DNA of 64,000 nucleotides from Cephalotrichum gorgonifer (lineage: Eukaryota; Ascomycota; Sordariomycetes; Microascales; Microascaceae), in contig ONZQ02000014.1 in NCBI GenBank assembly GCA_900312665.1, positions 1 to 64,000 of the forward strand, in the 5' to 3' direction. Below the pieces are notes generated by a model that saw nothing but the letters and a program-made list of their open reading frames with translations, was not told the DNA's origin and did no database searches. Shown here in pieces: positions 11,180-23,159 of this stretch (positions within the stretch are counted from its first letter, which is position 1; each line of letters begins with the position of its first letter). The position numbers and the translations under genes are program-made.

Positions 11180-13313
11180 CTACTTCTTCGCCCACCTCTG
11201 GAGCATGAGGGCGACGTTGGAGCTCCCCACGACGACGCACCACTCGCCCCCTGGACTCCAACCCACTTGCCGGCCCACAAAGTTAGACGTGCCGAAAGCT
11301 TCTACCTTGTGAGCTTTTAGGGGCTGGCGTGCGGATCCGACGACATACTTCGATTCCCAACCCGAAACCGTCTCCTGGGTGTATGCCTTTAATGGTCCAT
11401 CCGACCTGTCTCCTGCTTCGCTCGACCTCTCCGGAACGGTCGAATCGGCACTTGGCCGTGCCTCTTTAGAAGCCCTTGCCTTGCCCGACGGTTCGGCCGG
11501 GCCGCCCTTGCGAGGGTGAGCCAGCTGCAGCCACGACGACCGTGGCGGGGCTGGGTCGCCAACCTTTTGAGAGTCCTCTACGGCTCGCACAAAGTCACGA
11601 TACTCCCGGATGCGTTCAAAGTCCCAGAAAAATACACGGCCGTTAGCATTGCAAAATGCCAAGACTGGATGCTGCCCCGGGACGTGATGGAGCTGGAAGC
11701 GCATGAAGAACTGGACCCCACACCCGGGTGTGTCCAGTTCTAGTATGCGGTTGTAAAGCACGGGACCGGCTGGCGCCATGGAGGGGCTGAAGGCGGAGCG
11801 AGTGAGCCGGCTCGGGTCATACGGGGTCGGGGCGGCGGACTGCGGCGGAGGCGGATCGCTCGAGGAGAACCCTTCTATGCTCCATAAAACTATTACTTCA
11901 TTGTGACACGCTCTGGACAGTATCCGGTCTCCGTAGAATGCGACGCTGCATCCATCCGAGGCGGGGTGTTAGTTACGGCTCCATAGACAGCGTGAGACGG
12001 AGGGAGACACCCACCAGTCCACGAGGGTGTTGTGGATTTCCGAGGTTGCGAAGTGCGGATAGTATAGCTCGTACGGCCGGAAAAGGGGCTCTCTCGGCAG
12101 ATCGGGCAGAGTCCACTATACGGTAAGTTAGTAATCGTTAGGAGGGACTGGGGTTGCTGGCTGTATGCTCCGGGCGGGCTGACCATATTGATTACCCCGT
12201 CGTGACCGGCGGACAGTAAGTATCGCCCTGTGGCGTGGAAGGACTTGCGCTTGGGTTAGCAGGGGTCCTTGATACGGCGGCTGGGGAGTAAGGTAAATAC
12301 GGCCCGGGGCCACATACCACGCTCAGGAGCGCCGCACGGTGGCTCTCCCCTCCAAGAAGACAGAGACAGGGCTGCTTTGCGTGCACGGCGCCCAGGCCCC
12401 ACACCCTAACCGTCGTGTCGTCTGAGGCCGAGGCGATTATCGAAGGATCACTCGGCGAAGTGGCCAAGTCATTGATCTCCTGCTTGATGGTTAGCCGAGG
12501 TCGTGGCCCACCGCGTAGGGGATAGGGATGAGTTTCACACACCCCACCATGGCCGACGAGGCACTAACTCTCATCGTCAGTAATACAATACGCCAGCCCT
12601 CACGAGGGTAGTGAGGCATAAGACCTGGATGTCGGGAACCCACCGCGGCCACCTCTCCGGTAATGACATCGTAGACCTTGATCTTTGAATCCTTTCCTGC
12701 TACGCAGATCAAGGGCCGTCCAGTCTCTAGATCCCTAGACCAGGTACAACAGCAGTTTTCGGCATCATCCTACAGAGGCGTATGGTTAATAGCGCGCGTG
12801 TCCGGGGCTGGGATCCTGAAATCTGGAGAATGTAGGAGGTGAATAGACCCACGTCCGTATCTCTGATGATCGTGATAGTCTCGCAGGGGTTAGTATCGTC
12901 CTTCACTCGCGAGAGTTTGCAGATCACGACCTGTAGTTGCGGTCAGCTCTGGTCGCCGCGTGTCCGTCCCCGATCGCTTACCTGCTTCTTGCTAACTGCT
13001 GCAAAGACTGGATCCTGGCTAAGTGGTTGGTCCGGGCAGAACTTGATGTCGAAAAACTCTAGGGCTGGGTTAGATAGAGGAGACGTTGAACCCCATGGGC
13101 AGAAGCAAACGGTGGAGTCCCTACCTGGCACGGCATCTTCCTGTGCTCCAAGATACCTCGCGTCAGACTACCATCTGCGTTAGCTCGGGAACATCCGCAT
13201 TGCGTCTCAGAGGAACGGATGCCAACCTCAAGGCCGAATGAGACGCGTAGTCTCGGTAGCTCAAAGGCCTCCTGATCAGAGGAGACCAGACTGCTAGTCC
13301 TCGCCGGGGCCAT
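11180..13313 (-). CDS. eed: Polycomb PRC2 WD40 subunit EED
   Basis: WD40 propeller that binds H3K27me3 and scaffolds the PRC2 methyltransferase for facultative heterochromatin. Nine exons were inferred: 13157-13313, 12982-13064, 12853-12930, 12653-12769, 12543-12563, 12318-12479, 12184-12243 (or to 12249), 12015-12115 and 11180-11945. They encode about 514 aa. EED signatures appear in order: EFFDIKFCPD, LICVAGKDSKIKVYDVITGE, LVGHGGEINDLATSP, ASASDDTTVRVW, FHATGRYLLSAGHDGVINMW, the long 'HNTLVDCVAFYGDRILSRA' loop, FMRFQLHHVPGQH and GRQVGWSPGGEWCVVVG. The fifth exon is only 21 nt yet supplies CLVGHGG, the conserved VGHG element. A charged insertion sits in the last blade region. The acceptor of exon 7 is ambiguous by 6 nt. 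Confidence 0.92.
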
Positions 13314-15207
13314 GGCCCATGAAGGCGTGGGGATGAGAGGTGATGCAAGTTTAAATGGGGGGAGGGCAAACAGTGAGACGGAAAGCGGATGTGGAAAGTG
13401 AGGGCGATGGCAAGCTGCCTTGCTGGACTGGTGGTCAGCACTTACAGCACTGTGGTATCCTCGAGATATGTTGAAGCCGCGCGTGGAGCTGAGGATCGAC
13501 ACTGTGTTGGTCGGTCCATGTGTGGGGACGTGCTTGGACCACGCGCCTGTCGCGTTAAGGTTGTGTGTGTGTGCACTTGTACTAGTAGTCTCACTGCCAA
13601 GGATCATTAACCAGACCTGTATATGGACTCCGTGCGTGGTATTACCTCGCCCAAAGCAGATGGCTCGAGATATTGACATTTACATTGAATACCTCCAATA
13701 CTTATGTAACGTAGTGTGTTGTGCCACACGCCACAGATGCCAGGATCTCGCTGGCTCTTTATCGTCGCCCGTCCTGCCCAAGGGAGTTCTTTTTTTCTTT
13801 TCTTTATTGCCGCCGAGACCAGAGCGGGAGGCATCGGATATCCCTATAAATGCGAATTTAATTTTTAGGGCCATATGAAGGAGATGAGTCAAAGTCCCTA
13901 CTGACGGGAAATCGTATGTGGGCGAGAGTTACCACCCGGTTTTATCATCTAGCGACCAGGGAATCCGGACCGCTTCTAGCTAACGATAACTTGGTGTCCT
14001 GATGCCTGACGAGGGCCTCGACTGTGGCCATGGCCGTGCCACACCCCGGCTCCGCGCCCGCTTCTTCAGGCCCAGTTGACACAGAAGTGGTATACCGCAT
14101 GTCGGACGCCGGTAGATCGGGCAGCGGCCGTATTTAGGGGTGGTATCGAATGTGGTCAAGCGAATACTCCGACGACGGGTGCTTATCTTCCGTCCACTGC
14201 AGGTCGGTTGGCCCATCTCGGAATCCGGCCTTGACAGGATGAATACCTAACACTCGACTCGGCTGTTTGTTAATCAGCCTAGTGTTTGTTGCCTTCTGGT
14301 TCGCTGCAGTCTGAGCTGCACTTTGCTGAGGCACGGGCGAGTCGACGATAATCTGCACTACACGCTGGAAGCCCTGGATCCGAACCCGGAAGTCTCTCGC
14401 CACGGCGGCCGAGATCATCTGCTACCGCCAATAACCCTGTTCCGAGAGCACTTCGCCCCTACTTTGATCCGTTTCTTGATGAGGTTTCAAGCTTCCTATC
14501 CCCCCCGTTCATGGGGCGGCTTCACTGGTCCCGCCGATCGAGGACGGACGGACTAGAGATGGTCATACGGCATCACGAACCAGGCTGGTCTCGGTGAGGG
14601 GCACAGATCGAGCGACTGGAGGTGGCCATGACCCGTGGTAGGTAATACGTTAGTCACGACGATGGTGTGCAGGGACCAGGGGCCGGGGTTCTGTACAGTG
14701 GGCGGTTGAGTAGGATGTATTGGACATATTCCCAAGTAGAGTCTCCTCTGGTCTGTGGATCTTTATAATGGATTTGTTGTATCTGACAATTCTATAATTT
14801 TCCGAGGCCGGTAAAGGAAAAAAGTTCTAACTATTATGAACGTGGCTCAGGATGAAATGCTCGATGGTTGAATGCTGTCGCTCGGTGCTGTGGTCACCAG
14901 CACCGGATTGAACATGCCATCATTTAATATCCAGGCGTAACAGCCAGCTTTTGATTATATCACCTTGCATCGTGATAGTGTATTTTGCTACATGTATTCG
15001 TCTCAGTGGACAGGATCCACCAGAACTTAGTCATGGAGCTCGGACCACGTGGACGGCTAACACTCCACGTAATCCTACATGGCTGCGCGCCAAGCTCCCA
15101 GACGTATTGTCCAAGTCCACCGAAGCACTGGTCTCCTAACTCTCAAACGACTCAACCATTCTACAGCCTAACCGTTCGTTCGCGTCTCAGGGAGCTCGGA
15201 TTCCGCG
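13314..15207. other. 1.9 kb gene-poor spacer, divergent promoters EED / YIP4
   Basis: Upstream region of both EED (-) and YIP4 (+). A pyrimidine run lies near 13791-13808. The only ORF of note is a 94-aa minus-strand frame at 14134-14418 (starts MISAAVARDFRVRIQGFQRV) with no recognised domain. Other open frames overlap it on both strands. No tRNA or repeat was recognised. Confidence 0.4.
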
Positions 15208-16237
15208 ATGGCTTCGTCAAGCAGGCATGATCCCCTTCGCCGGGACAGCATGGGTGATGACGAACTTATAGACCCCGATGATGGTAGGCACACACCCCTC
15301 CGGTCAGACTTCCACATGCTCACAGGACCTCCAGCGGATCTTAACGACTTCGACGACCCTCTGGCCACCCAGTCCAGCCAACCCCTGACGGGCAACATAA
15401 ACTCCCGCTCCCTGGGCGGGAGCTACCTCACATCTCGTATCCAGGGCGAGGACCGCCGCGCACCACAGAATACCATCGACGAATCGGTCTGGGCGACGCT
15501 CCGCCGCGACCTCATCGCCGTGTGGATAAAGATGCGCGAGGTCCTGTACCCGCGACACCTCCTCAGCGGGACAATGTTTGAATCGGCAGACGGCATCCGA
15601 GGAGCGTACGAGAACATCCGGGGCGTAGGTATCTCGGGTGCTAGGGAAGAGCTGGCGGGGCTGGCCGGGAGGGTGATGGATACCGAGGCGCTACTCAGCG
15701 GGGGCAATATGCCGGATGGGCTACGTGACTGGGACCTCTGGGGCCCGCTGATCTTCTGCCTGCTCCTGAGCCTGCTTCTGAGCTTCAATGCGCAGCCGGA
15801 CCAGAAGGACCTAGTCTTCAGCGGAGTCTTCGCTCTCGTGTGGATCGGCGAGGCGGTTGTGACGCTGCAGATAAGATTACTAGGTGGGAACATGTAAGTG
15901 TTCCGGTGCTCCCCCGCCCACCCCCCCAAAACCCTTGTCCCTACCTCCTCCCCGAGCTAAGTATGCTAACCGAACCTGCCATCACAGCTCCTTTGCGCAG
16001 AGTGTATGCATTATCGGATACACGCTATTCCCGCTCGTCATCGCCTCACTCCTCTCCGCCCTCAACCTGATCTGGATAGCGCGTATCCCGATCTACATAT
16101 GCCTCGTTGCCTGGTCCCTCCTGGCGGGCGTCAGCATACTAAGCGGTAGCGGGGTCGTAAAGAATCGCGTCGTCCTAGCCGTCTACCCGCTCTTTGTCTT
16201 CTACGCCGGTCTTGGATGTCTGTGCTTTATAAGTTAA
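15208..16237 (+). CDS. yip4: Yip1-domain protein Yip4 / YIPF6
   Basis: Golgi/ER multi-pass membrane protein of the Yip1 family, which binds Rab GTPases and partners with Yip5-type proteins. Exons 15208-15893 and 15988-16237 give 311 aa. The cytosolic N-terminus (~1-90) is acidic and Ser-rich. The conserved DESVWATLRRDLIAVWIKMR and LYPRHLL (residues ~95-120) follow. The C-terminal half has about five hydrophobic segments: WGPLIFCLLLSLLLSFN, FSGVFALVWIGEAVVTL, FAQSVCIIGYTLFPLVIASL, IARIPIYICLVAWSLLAGV and VLAVYPLFVFYAGLGCL. The splice creates GGNISFAQSVCIIGY, the diagnostic Yip1 transmembrane motif. Its 3' end is convergent with Yrb2. A Yip5 homologue lies at 56299. Confidence 0.93.
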
Positions 16238-16584
16238 GTTAGGGGCATACGGGCGAGGGTTGTGGGATTGTGTAAGATTTATATTGAGCGGCCGGAAAGC
16301 AAGCAAACACGACGTGGATTGAGCGAGGATTGCGGGATGTACGATGACAAGGGCGACGAGGCCGGTTAGTCGTTATGATATCAAGTTACTCTTTATTTGT
16401 CTAGCACCAATGTAGGCCTTGCTGTCTCTGTGACGTATCTAGACACTCGAAGCGGGTGCCAGCCAGGACACGGGGGTCGCTAGCATACCTTCTTCCCACG
16501 AAGGAGAAGAATTGAGGGGGCTCCCAAGGCCTTACCTAGGACAGAAACCGCGGACGAAGACGGCAATGATAGATGCCGGATAGA
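16238..16584. other. Intergenic, convergent 3' ends
   Basis: Tail-to-tail spacer of YIP4 (+) and YRB2 (-). Nothing recognised beyond probable 3' UTRs. Confidence 0.45.
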
Positions 16585-18250
16585 TCAAGCGCTTTGGAGT
16601 TCGCGCTGTATAGTACTAATTTCATTCATGAAAATCTTGGCACTGGCGGCGCTCATCTGATTGGAGAGTTAGCAAATACGACATAGTAGACGGCGGACGG
16701 CGTGACCGGGATTGCTTACCTTCATATTCACACTGAAGCCTCGTGGCGCATTTCCTCCCTCGTTCGCGTCGAAGGCCGTGAACAGGACGTTCACCGCCTT
16801 CAGCGACGCCTTCTCCTGGAAAGTCATGGCTGGAAGGAGTACGGTATTCAGCAGAAGGCGATGGGTCTGGTCTTGTCTCATGAGGAGTCGAGCACCCCTG
16901 AACGCTGAGCTGCTGTCGTCATCGTCGAGACCCGATGCATCAAAGGTTCCCGGTACGGGGTTGCCACTGTCATCGAAATCGACGCAGCTAGCCGGCACGT
17001 TGATCTTGAGAAGCCCTGCTCCACGCTCCTTCCAGCCGGCGTCCTTGTTATCGTTATCAACGAAGTACATCTTCGCCCGGACCTGGACAATGGTTGCCTC
17101 GCCGCTCTCGCCGGTATCGACCGCCACTTGAGTTGCGTCCTACGTTAGCGAGATCGCTCTTGGATGGGTGTGTGGCTTTGTCATACCTTTTTGCAGCTTC
17201 AACTTCTTGTTATCATCGGCTGGTGCCTGCAGTTCCGCCTTGCCAGCCTCATCCTTCTCATCGCCCTCGCCATCCACGGACGAGGCTTTATTGTCGGATT
17301 CTCCATCATCACTGTCCTCCTCTGCGTCGCTATCCGGAGCTCCGAATGCGCGGTGCTTCTTCTCGCTAGTTAGCGACTCGCCCGGCTTGGCGAAGGAGGA
17401 GAGCCTCCCTGATGAGCCGGCGGCAAAGGGAGAGCCGAAAGCACTACCAAAAGTGCTCCCACCGAAGCCACTCTTGGTAGTCGATGCTAGACCGGAGAAC
17501 GGCGAGGCGCCCGTCGTCTGGCTAAAGTTGAGTGTAGGTGCCTGGCTAAGGACGCTGCCCGACGATTCCTTCGAGGGCGCGCTTCCGAAACCCGATCCTT
17601 TTGAGGAGCCGCTCAATGCCGAGAATGGAGATGGAGACGCTGCGAAGCCGGAGAGGGAAGAATCCGCGAAGGAGAGGGTCGGTTTTGAAGACGGGACCTG
17701 TAAGTCATGTCAGTAGCTATGCTATCGCGCGGTGGGGGGCTCACATACGGCAGGGGTAGTGTCGGACACTGCTTGCTCGGCCTCCGCCGCCCCCTTGCTA
17801 GACTGAAGCTCGTCCCGCTGCCGCTTCTTCTCCGGTTCCAGACTTACTGCCCGGCCCTTATCAAGACAGGTAATGTCAGCTAGATCGTATTGCGCAGACT
17901 TCAACTTGGGCGACAAGTTTCGTGGCCCACACCTAGCGCTATGACTGGTGTGGCTAGCTGCCTTGAGAAAAATAACATACATTCAAGCTGGCGGTTGTGG
18001 CCGTCTGATCGTCCTCGACTTGATCGTGCGCCCTCTTCTTTTTCGGCGACAATACCTCGTCCTTCGCCGTTACGTCCTCCCCAGACACCTCGGGGGTACT
18101 CGAGCGTAGTCCGTCGTCGTCATTAGATTCGGATATGGTAGTGTTGCGTAGCTCTTTCCTCGCGGCACTCGTCTCCGCATCCTCCCTGGGCGACTGGACG
18201 GATTCTGATTTGGGCGAGGCGGGGCTGGATCCAGGGGGATCGGAAGCCAT
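16585..18250 (-). CDS. yrb2: Ran-binding protein Yrb2/Hba1 (RanBP3-like)
   Basis: Nuclear RanGTP-binding cofactor of Crm1 export. Five exons (17981-18250, 17749-17856, 17187-17697, 16720-17126, 16585-16656) encode 455 aa. The N-terminus is acidic/Ser-rich with a basic SPKKKRAHDQVEDD NLS-like stretch and a second EPEKKRQRDE. The middle carries several FG-type dipeptides (SGFGS, GFGGSTFGSAFGSPF), as in the Yrb2/Nup50 group. The C-terminal RanBP1 domain (~300-430) has VRAKMYFVDNDNKDAGWKERG, GAGLLKINV, RLLMRQDQTHRLLLNT and VNVLFTAFD. The last exon begins MSAASAKIFMNEI. Two acceptors appear to be AAG rather than the usual pyrimidine-AG, and the start of exon 2 is the least certain join. Confidence 0.9.
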
Positions 18251-19037
18251 CGCGAGGAAGGGTTTCGGTGGGCGGTTGGAGGCGGGCGGGGGTTGCGTTT
18301 GGTGTGTTGGAGAGGAACGGGTCCGGGCCTGTCGTGGTATTGAGAGCGAGGAAGCGGGGTGGGTGCGCAATTCGATAGGTCAAAGAAAGGGTCGAAGCGA
18401 AATGCTGTCGGGCGACCGGGTCTCCAGTCTCCGGATGGGTTTAGGCTTTCGATGTGGTCCTCGGAGAAGGTACAACGTAATAGAAGGTGGGGTGGGGGGT
18501 GTTAAAGGCTGTTGGCAGGTGGATGGCCCAATTTATCACCACAAGGCTGTGTTTTGGGGCAGCCTGGGTTGCTGGCCATGCATCTATGGCTTCGCTGGTG
18601 ATGGTACCAAATACATAGACAGACACCACAGCAAGGCAAGAATGATAAGCAGTAGGGAGATAATTAGGATCGGTGTTCGCATATACATGTGACAGGAGCT
18701 TAACCATAAATCGCCAACAAAAAATATTTTTGTCCAAAATACATCTCTAACCTGTCCCCCAGTGATTGATTATCGTGTCTTGCTGGAGTTCGCCCAAGTC
18801 ATGGTATCGTTAATACTTGTGCAGTGTACGATGAGTACTCCGTATGGTGGTACAACATGAGTGTGTGGCTAAAGTAGACCCAGCTCCGGGTCATGTGAAC
18901 TGGCGTGCGCTAGGTGTCACTGGTGGGGATACTCGCTACATTAATACAAGTAGGCTCCACGCGTTTGGTGCTACACTTCGCCTCCGCTAGCTCCAGACAG
19001 ACGAGAAAGCCGCCTGGACTCCAGTCTGCCTCCGACC
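18251..19037. other. Intergenic, divergent promoter YRB2 / HRQ1
   Basis: Spacer between divergent genes. It contains GAGTACTCCGTATGG near 18832, one of the recurrent GTAC/TACTCCGTA words of this window's intergenic DNA. No gene was recognised. Confidence 0.45.
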
Positions 19038-22000
19038 TTGGCTAGGGAAAAAGATTTTGCGGGGATAAGAATGGCCCCTGACCCTCGGCCTATCCCGTCG
19101 ATTTCGGGACAAAAGAGGAAACGCGAAATTCGCCCTACGGAGACACCTCGTCATCGTGAAGCCCACTCACCCTTGGGTAACACTCCTCCATCGATCCGTC
19201 TCACCGAGCACGATCTATCTTCTCACATACATTGGAATATCCAAGAATGCGATACAGACTCGGCCCCGGAGTGGCTCGAGGGGATCAAGAATATCGAGAG
19301 GACTCACCGAGCGCTCAATATCGTCTTTACTTTTTGCTGCACCCGCAAGCATGTCGTTACAACGTTCAGAAACATCAAGGCGGCTGTTGAATCTCACGTT
19401 GGAAAGCCTCTCACCATCGAAGATGTTGCGGAAGTAATAGCCGTCCGACCGGGGGCTATCAACTTCGCATATGTTGAGGAGTCGACGCTGCAGAATGAGA
19501 GGAAGGGCTCCGAGAGGGATACCACGTTCAAGGCTACATCGCCAAGAGACATCAAGTCACAAGGGCCACCTCCCGACGCCTCGGTCGGTGGCCTCACCGG
19601 TCTTCACGGTCTCGATAGCCAACCCTCAATCGCTCCCGTGGACGAGGAGGGGGAAGTCCTCCTCTTCGAGTTTGTTGATGGCGACCTGAAACAGGAACCG
19701 CGCAAACCGACAGAGTCAAATACGGGGTTCGGCCCATCCAGAGACAAGACGACCCTCAAACTACCCGTCTATAGTCAGGCGGATATGTCGTCCCTCATAA
19801 ATCGACGCAATCAGAAATTCAGCGATTGTCTAGGCGCCATCATCGACAGGGGGGTTCGATCCAAAATGGATCCCCTGGAATATATAAGGGAGAGGGCGAA
19901 AACGCACCTCCCAACTCCGTCTGTGCCACGCGCGCGGTGCGAGGCAGTTACCATCCCGGATACCATACCTGAAACACGCAAGAGCATATCAGATATCATT
20001 TTTGAATTGAGATCTTGTCCATGGTACACGGGGCAGGTCATCCCAGAGGGGCATAGGGTCTTTGAACCCCAGGCGGCTGTCTACGGCGACCTGAACTTCC
20101 GACTGAGCCAAGACCTTGTCAACGCCCTATTCAACTCGAGGGGGATTGTCCAGCTGTACGCCCACCAGGCCGAGGCCCTCAATTGCTTATTGTCTGGAAG
20201 CAACGTGGTGGTGGCCACCTCGACAAGCTCCGGAAAGTCACTGATCTACCAGCTCCCGGTTATACATGCTCTCGAACAGGACCTTCTGACGAGGGCAATG
20301 TACATCTTTCCGACAAAGGCCCTTGCACAAGATCAGAAGCGAAGTTTGCATGATCTTATTTGTTACGTACCCGCCCTGAAGGATATCCTTGTGGCGACCT
20401 TTGACGGTGACACCCCCTGGTCGGATCGGGCAGCGATAAGGGAGAGCGCCAGGGTCATATTCACCAATCCAGACATGCTTCACTTAACCATACTTCCAAA
20501 CGAAGAGAAGTGGAGGGGCTATCTTCAACATCTGAAATACGTTGTCGGTAAGCGCGCGGTCATGTACCTGAACTCTGGGGCCAAGGACTAACAGTTTAGT
20601 AGTTGACGAGATACACTTCTATAATGGGCAGCTGGGAGCTCACATGGCGTTTATAATGAGGAGACTAAGACGAATATGTGTCGCACTCGGTAACAGGAGT
20701 GTCCAGTTTGTCTCTTGCTCCGCGACGGTTGCCAATCCTCTGGGGCACTTCAAGACGATATTCGGCATTGACGATGTGAGCCTGATCGATTTCGATGGCT
20801 CACCGACCGGTACTGTAGTGCCCTATCTATTATTCGACAGTAGACACTAACACGCGATGAAGGCCGGAAGGAGTTTCTGTGTTGGAATACTCCCTATAAA
20901 GACCCAGCGGATTGTACTAGTGGACGGGGAAGCGCCCTCCTCGAGTGCTCTCAGCTCTTTACACAGCTCATGCTCAGAGGTGTGCGTATAATCGCCTTTT
21001 GCAAAACACGGGCTCGCTGCGAGGCTCTCCTTGGGTCAATCAGACAAGACTTGAAGAACCTGGGAAGACCCGAGTGCTCGTCGCGAGTAATGGCTTACCG
21101 TGGAGGTTACACGGCCCAGGACCGGCGCAAGATCGAGTCCGATATGTTCGAGGGTAGACTCCTGGGCATCGTCGCTACGACCGCTCTGGAGCTAGGCATC
21201 GATATCGGAACGCTCGACTGCGTCTTGACGTGGGGGTTTCCGTATAGTATCTCTAATTTGCGCCAGCAGGGCGGCAGGGCTGGGCGACGCAACAAGGACT
21301 CACTCTGTATCCTGCTGGGAGACCCCCTACCTGTGGACCAGCACTACATGCAGAACCCTGATGACCTGTTCACGAAGCCAAACGCAGAGCCGCAGATCGA
21401 CCTCGGGAATATTCTCGTTCGTGAAGGCCATCTCCAATGCGCCGCGTTTGAAATCCCGATCAAACCCGAGGAGGACGCGGCGTACTTTGGGCCCGACACA
21501 GCCCAGCTATGCGAAGACCACCTGGTCAAGGACACCCTGGGGCTCTACCATTGCCACCCGCGCTTCCGCCCACTGCCTCCTACGCACGTCGCCATTCGCG
21601 ATGTGGAGGACGAACACTTGGCCATCATCGATGTCACCCGCAGAAGGAACGTGGTCTTGGAAGAGCTCGAGGCGTCCCGAGCCCCATTCACAATATACGA
21701 CGGCGCCATATATCTCCACCAGGGTACCAAGTATCTCGTCCGAGACTTTCAGCCCGACAGGCAGAGGGCGCTCGTGGAGACCGTAAACGTGGACTGGATC
21801 ACGAGGCCCCGAGACTACACTGATATCGACCCAACCGAGACGGAAGCGGTCCGGGTTTTAGCTGGCTCCCCCTGTCGGGCCTATTATGGCACCATCCGGA
21901 TCACTCAGAAGGTATTTGGATATTTCAAGATGGGTAAGAGAGGGCAAATCCTCGACGCAGTTCATGTCGACAACCCACCGATCCTCCGTGACGTGAGAGG

Positions 22001-22535
22001 GTTTTGGCTGGATGTGCCGGCGCATACCCTAGAGATACTCAGCAGCCGCGGGCTCAGCCCAGCAGCCTCCATCCACTCCGCTGAGCATGCTATCCTGAGT
22101 CTGATGCCTACCCTCGTGGTCACGGCCCCGGGGGATGTGAGAACGGAATGTAAAGTGGCAAAAAAGGAGTTTGCCAAGAAAGAGACGTCGCGAAAGCGAC
22201 CTGGGCGACTCATCTTCTATGGTGCAAAGAGCGGGGGGTCGGGCACATGTACCAAAGCGTTCGAACACATCGACAATCTCCTCCACCTCGCGCTCAGGCG
22301 GATCCAGCACTGCTTCTGCCCAGAAGGCTGTGTTGAGTGTGTCGCGTCTGAGACGTGTTCTGAAGGCAATGAGGTGATTGGAAAGGTGGGAGGCGAGGTG
22401 GTTCTAAAGGCCTTGCTTAACATGGACATCGATGTTGATGCGCTGCCAATGGGAACCGACCCGGCGATCGAGACCGTTGTTCCTGCGACTCCGGTACCCA
22501 GTCGTCAGGCAGGGGTGGTGGTTACATATTCGTAG
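19038..22535 (+). CDS. hrq1: RecQ4-family 3'-5' DNA helicase Hrq1
   Basis: Superfamily 2 helicase of the RecQ4-like Hrq1 group, acting in crosslink repair and telomere maintenance. Exons 19038-20547, 20600-20809 and 20863-22535 give 1130 aa. The N-terminal region (~50-130) is a conserved Hrq1 domain (IVFTFCCTRKHVVTTF). Helicase motifs follow: YAHQAEALNCLL (Q), ATSTSSGKS (Walker A, ~395-403), PTKALAQDQ (Ia), DEIH (II, made by the first splice: VVVDEIHFYNG), SCSAT (III), TALELGIDIG (V) and QQGGRAGRRN (VI). The C-terminal MZB-type domain has the Cys cluster FCPEGCVECVASETC. The second splice gives SPTGRKEFLCWNTP. It is divergent from YRB2. Confidence 0.95.
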
Positions 22536-23159
22536 GTCTACATCCGATGGGATGAGCTCTATCTCTCTGTTGATACAAGTCCACTCGTAATATGGGATGT
22601 GGTGGATACCACTGGAGCATCTCAATCCCGTTGACCCCGATCCTGCAGTTTGATCAGGACGACGGGTATATTTCATGTTTTAGATGTCAGGAATCTACTG
22701 AGCCAAAGGCTGTAATAATACGCCCAGTAGATCGTGTATAAAATACTCACACCAACAGGAGAACTATTATACAAGTAAGTACGGCAAGTGTACCATTACC
22801 TTTGTCACAACACACACTGGAGGTTCGCGTTCGCTCGCAGATGCGACCACCCGGCCGCCACTAGCTGGACTTTCTCCCCTGCATCATCTTTTGCCCCTCC
22901 TGTTAATATTCCGTAAAGGCGGACCCAAGGTATAATGCGCCCGAATTTATCAACCGCGACCGCCGGAAACCCGTACAAGTAAGGTGCTGTCAACTAAAGG
23001 CCCTCGATTAATACTGAGGTCCAACACATCCTACTATCCCAGCGTCTTCCGTCCTTCTTTTCCCCTCGCCTTCTCTACTTCACCTCCGTCCTCAATGCCC
23101 GAGACACGCGCGAATGTAGCATCATCCAAGAACGCCTTTCAGACCCCGACGAACTGATC
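22536..23159. other. Intergenic
   Basis: HRQ1 3' region and UPF2 promoter. A CT-rich stretch at about 23041-23095 probably marks the UPF2 leader. No gene recognised. Confidence 0.45.

Noticed and set aside
13174..13226. Possible intron in EED exon 1 (GTTGGC..GCAG)
   Set aside because: The branch-like CTAAC would be only 4 nt from the acceptor, and the sequence is open in frame. Keeping it gives the correct phase to the next exon.
14360..14385. tRNA B-box-like GGTTCGGATCC on the minus strand
   Set aside because: No matching A box or foldable acceptor stem could be found around it.
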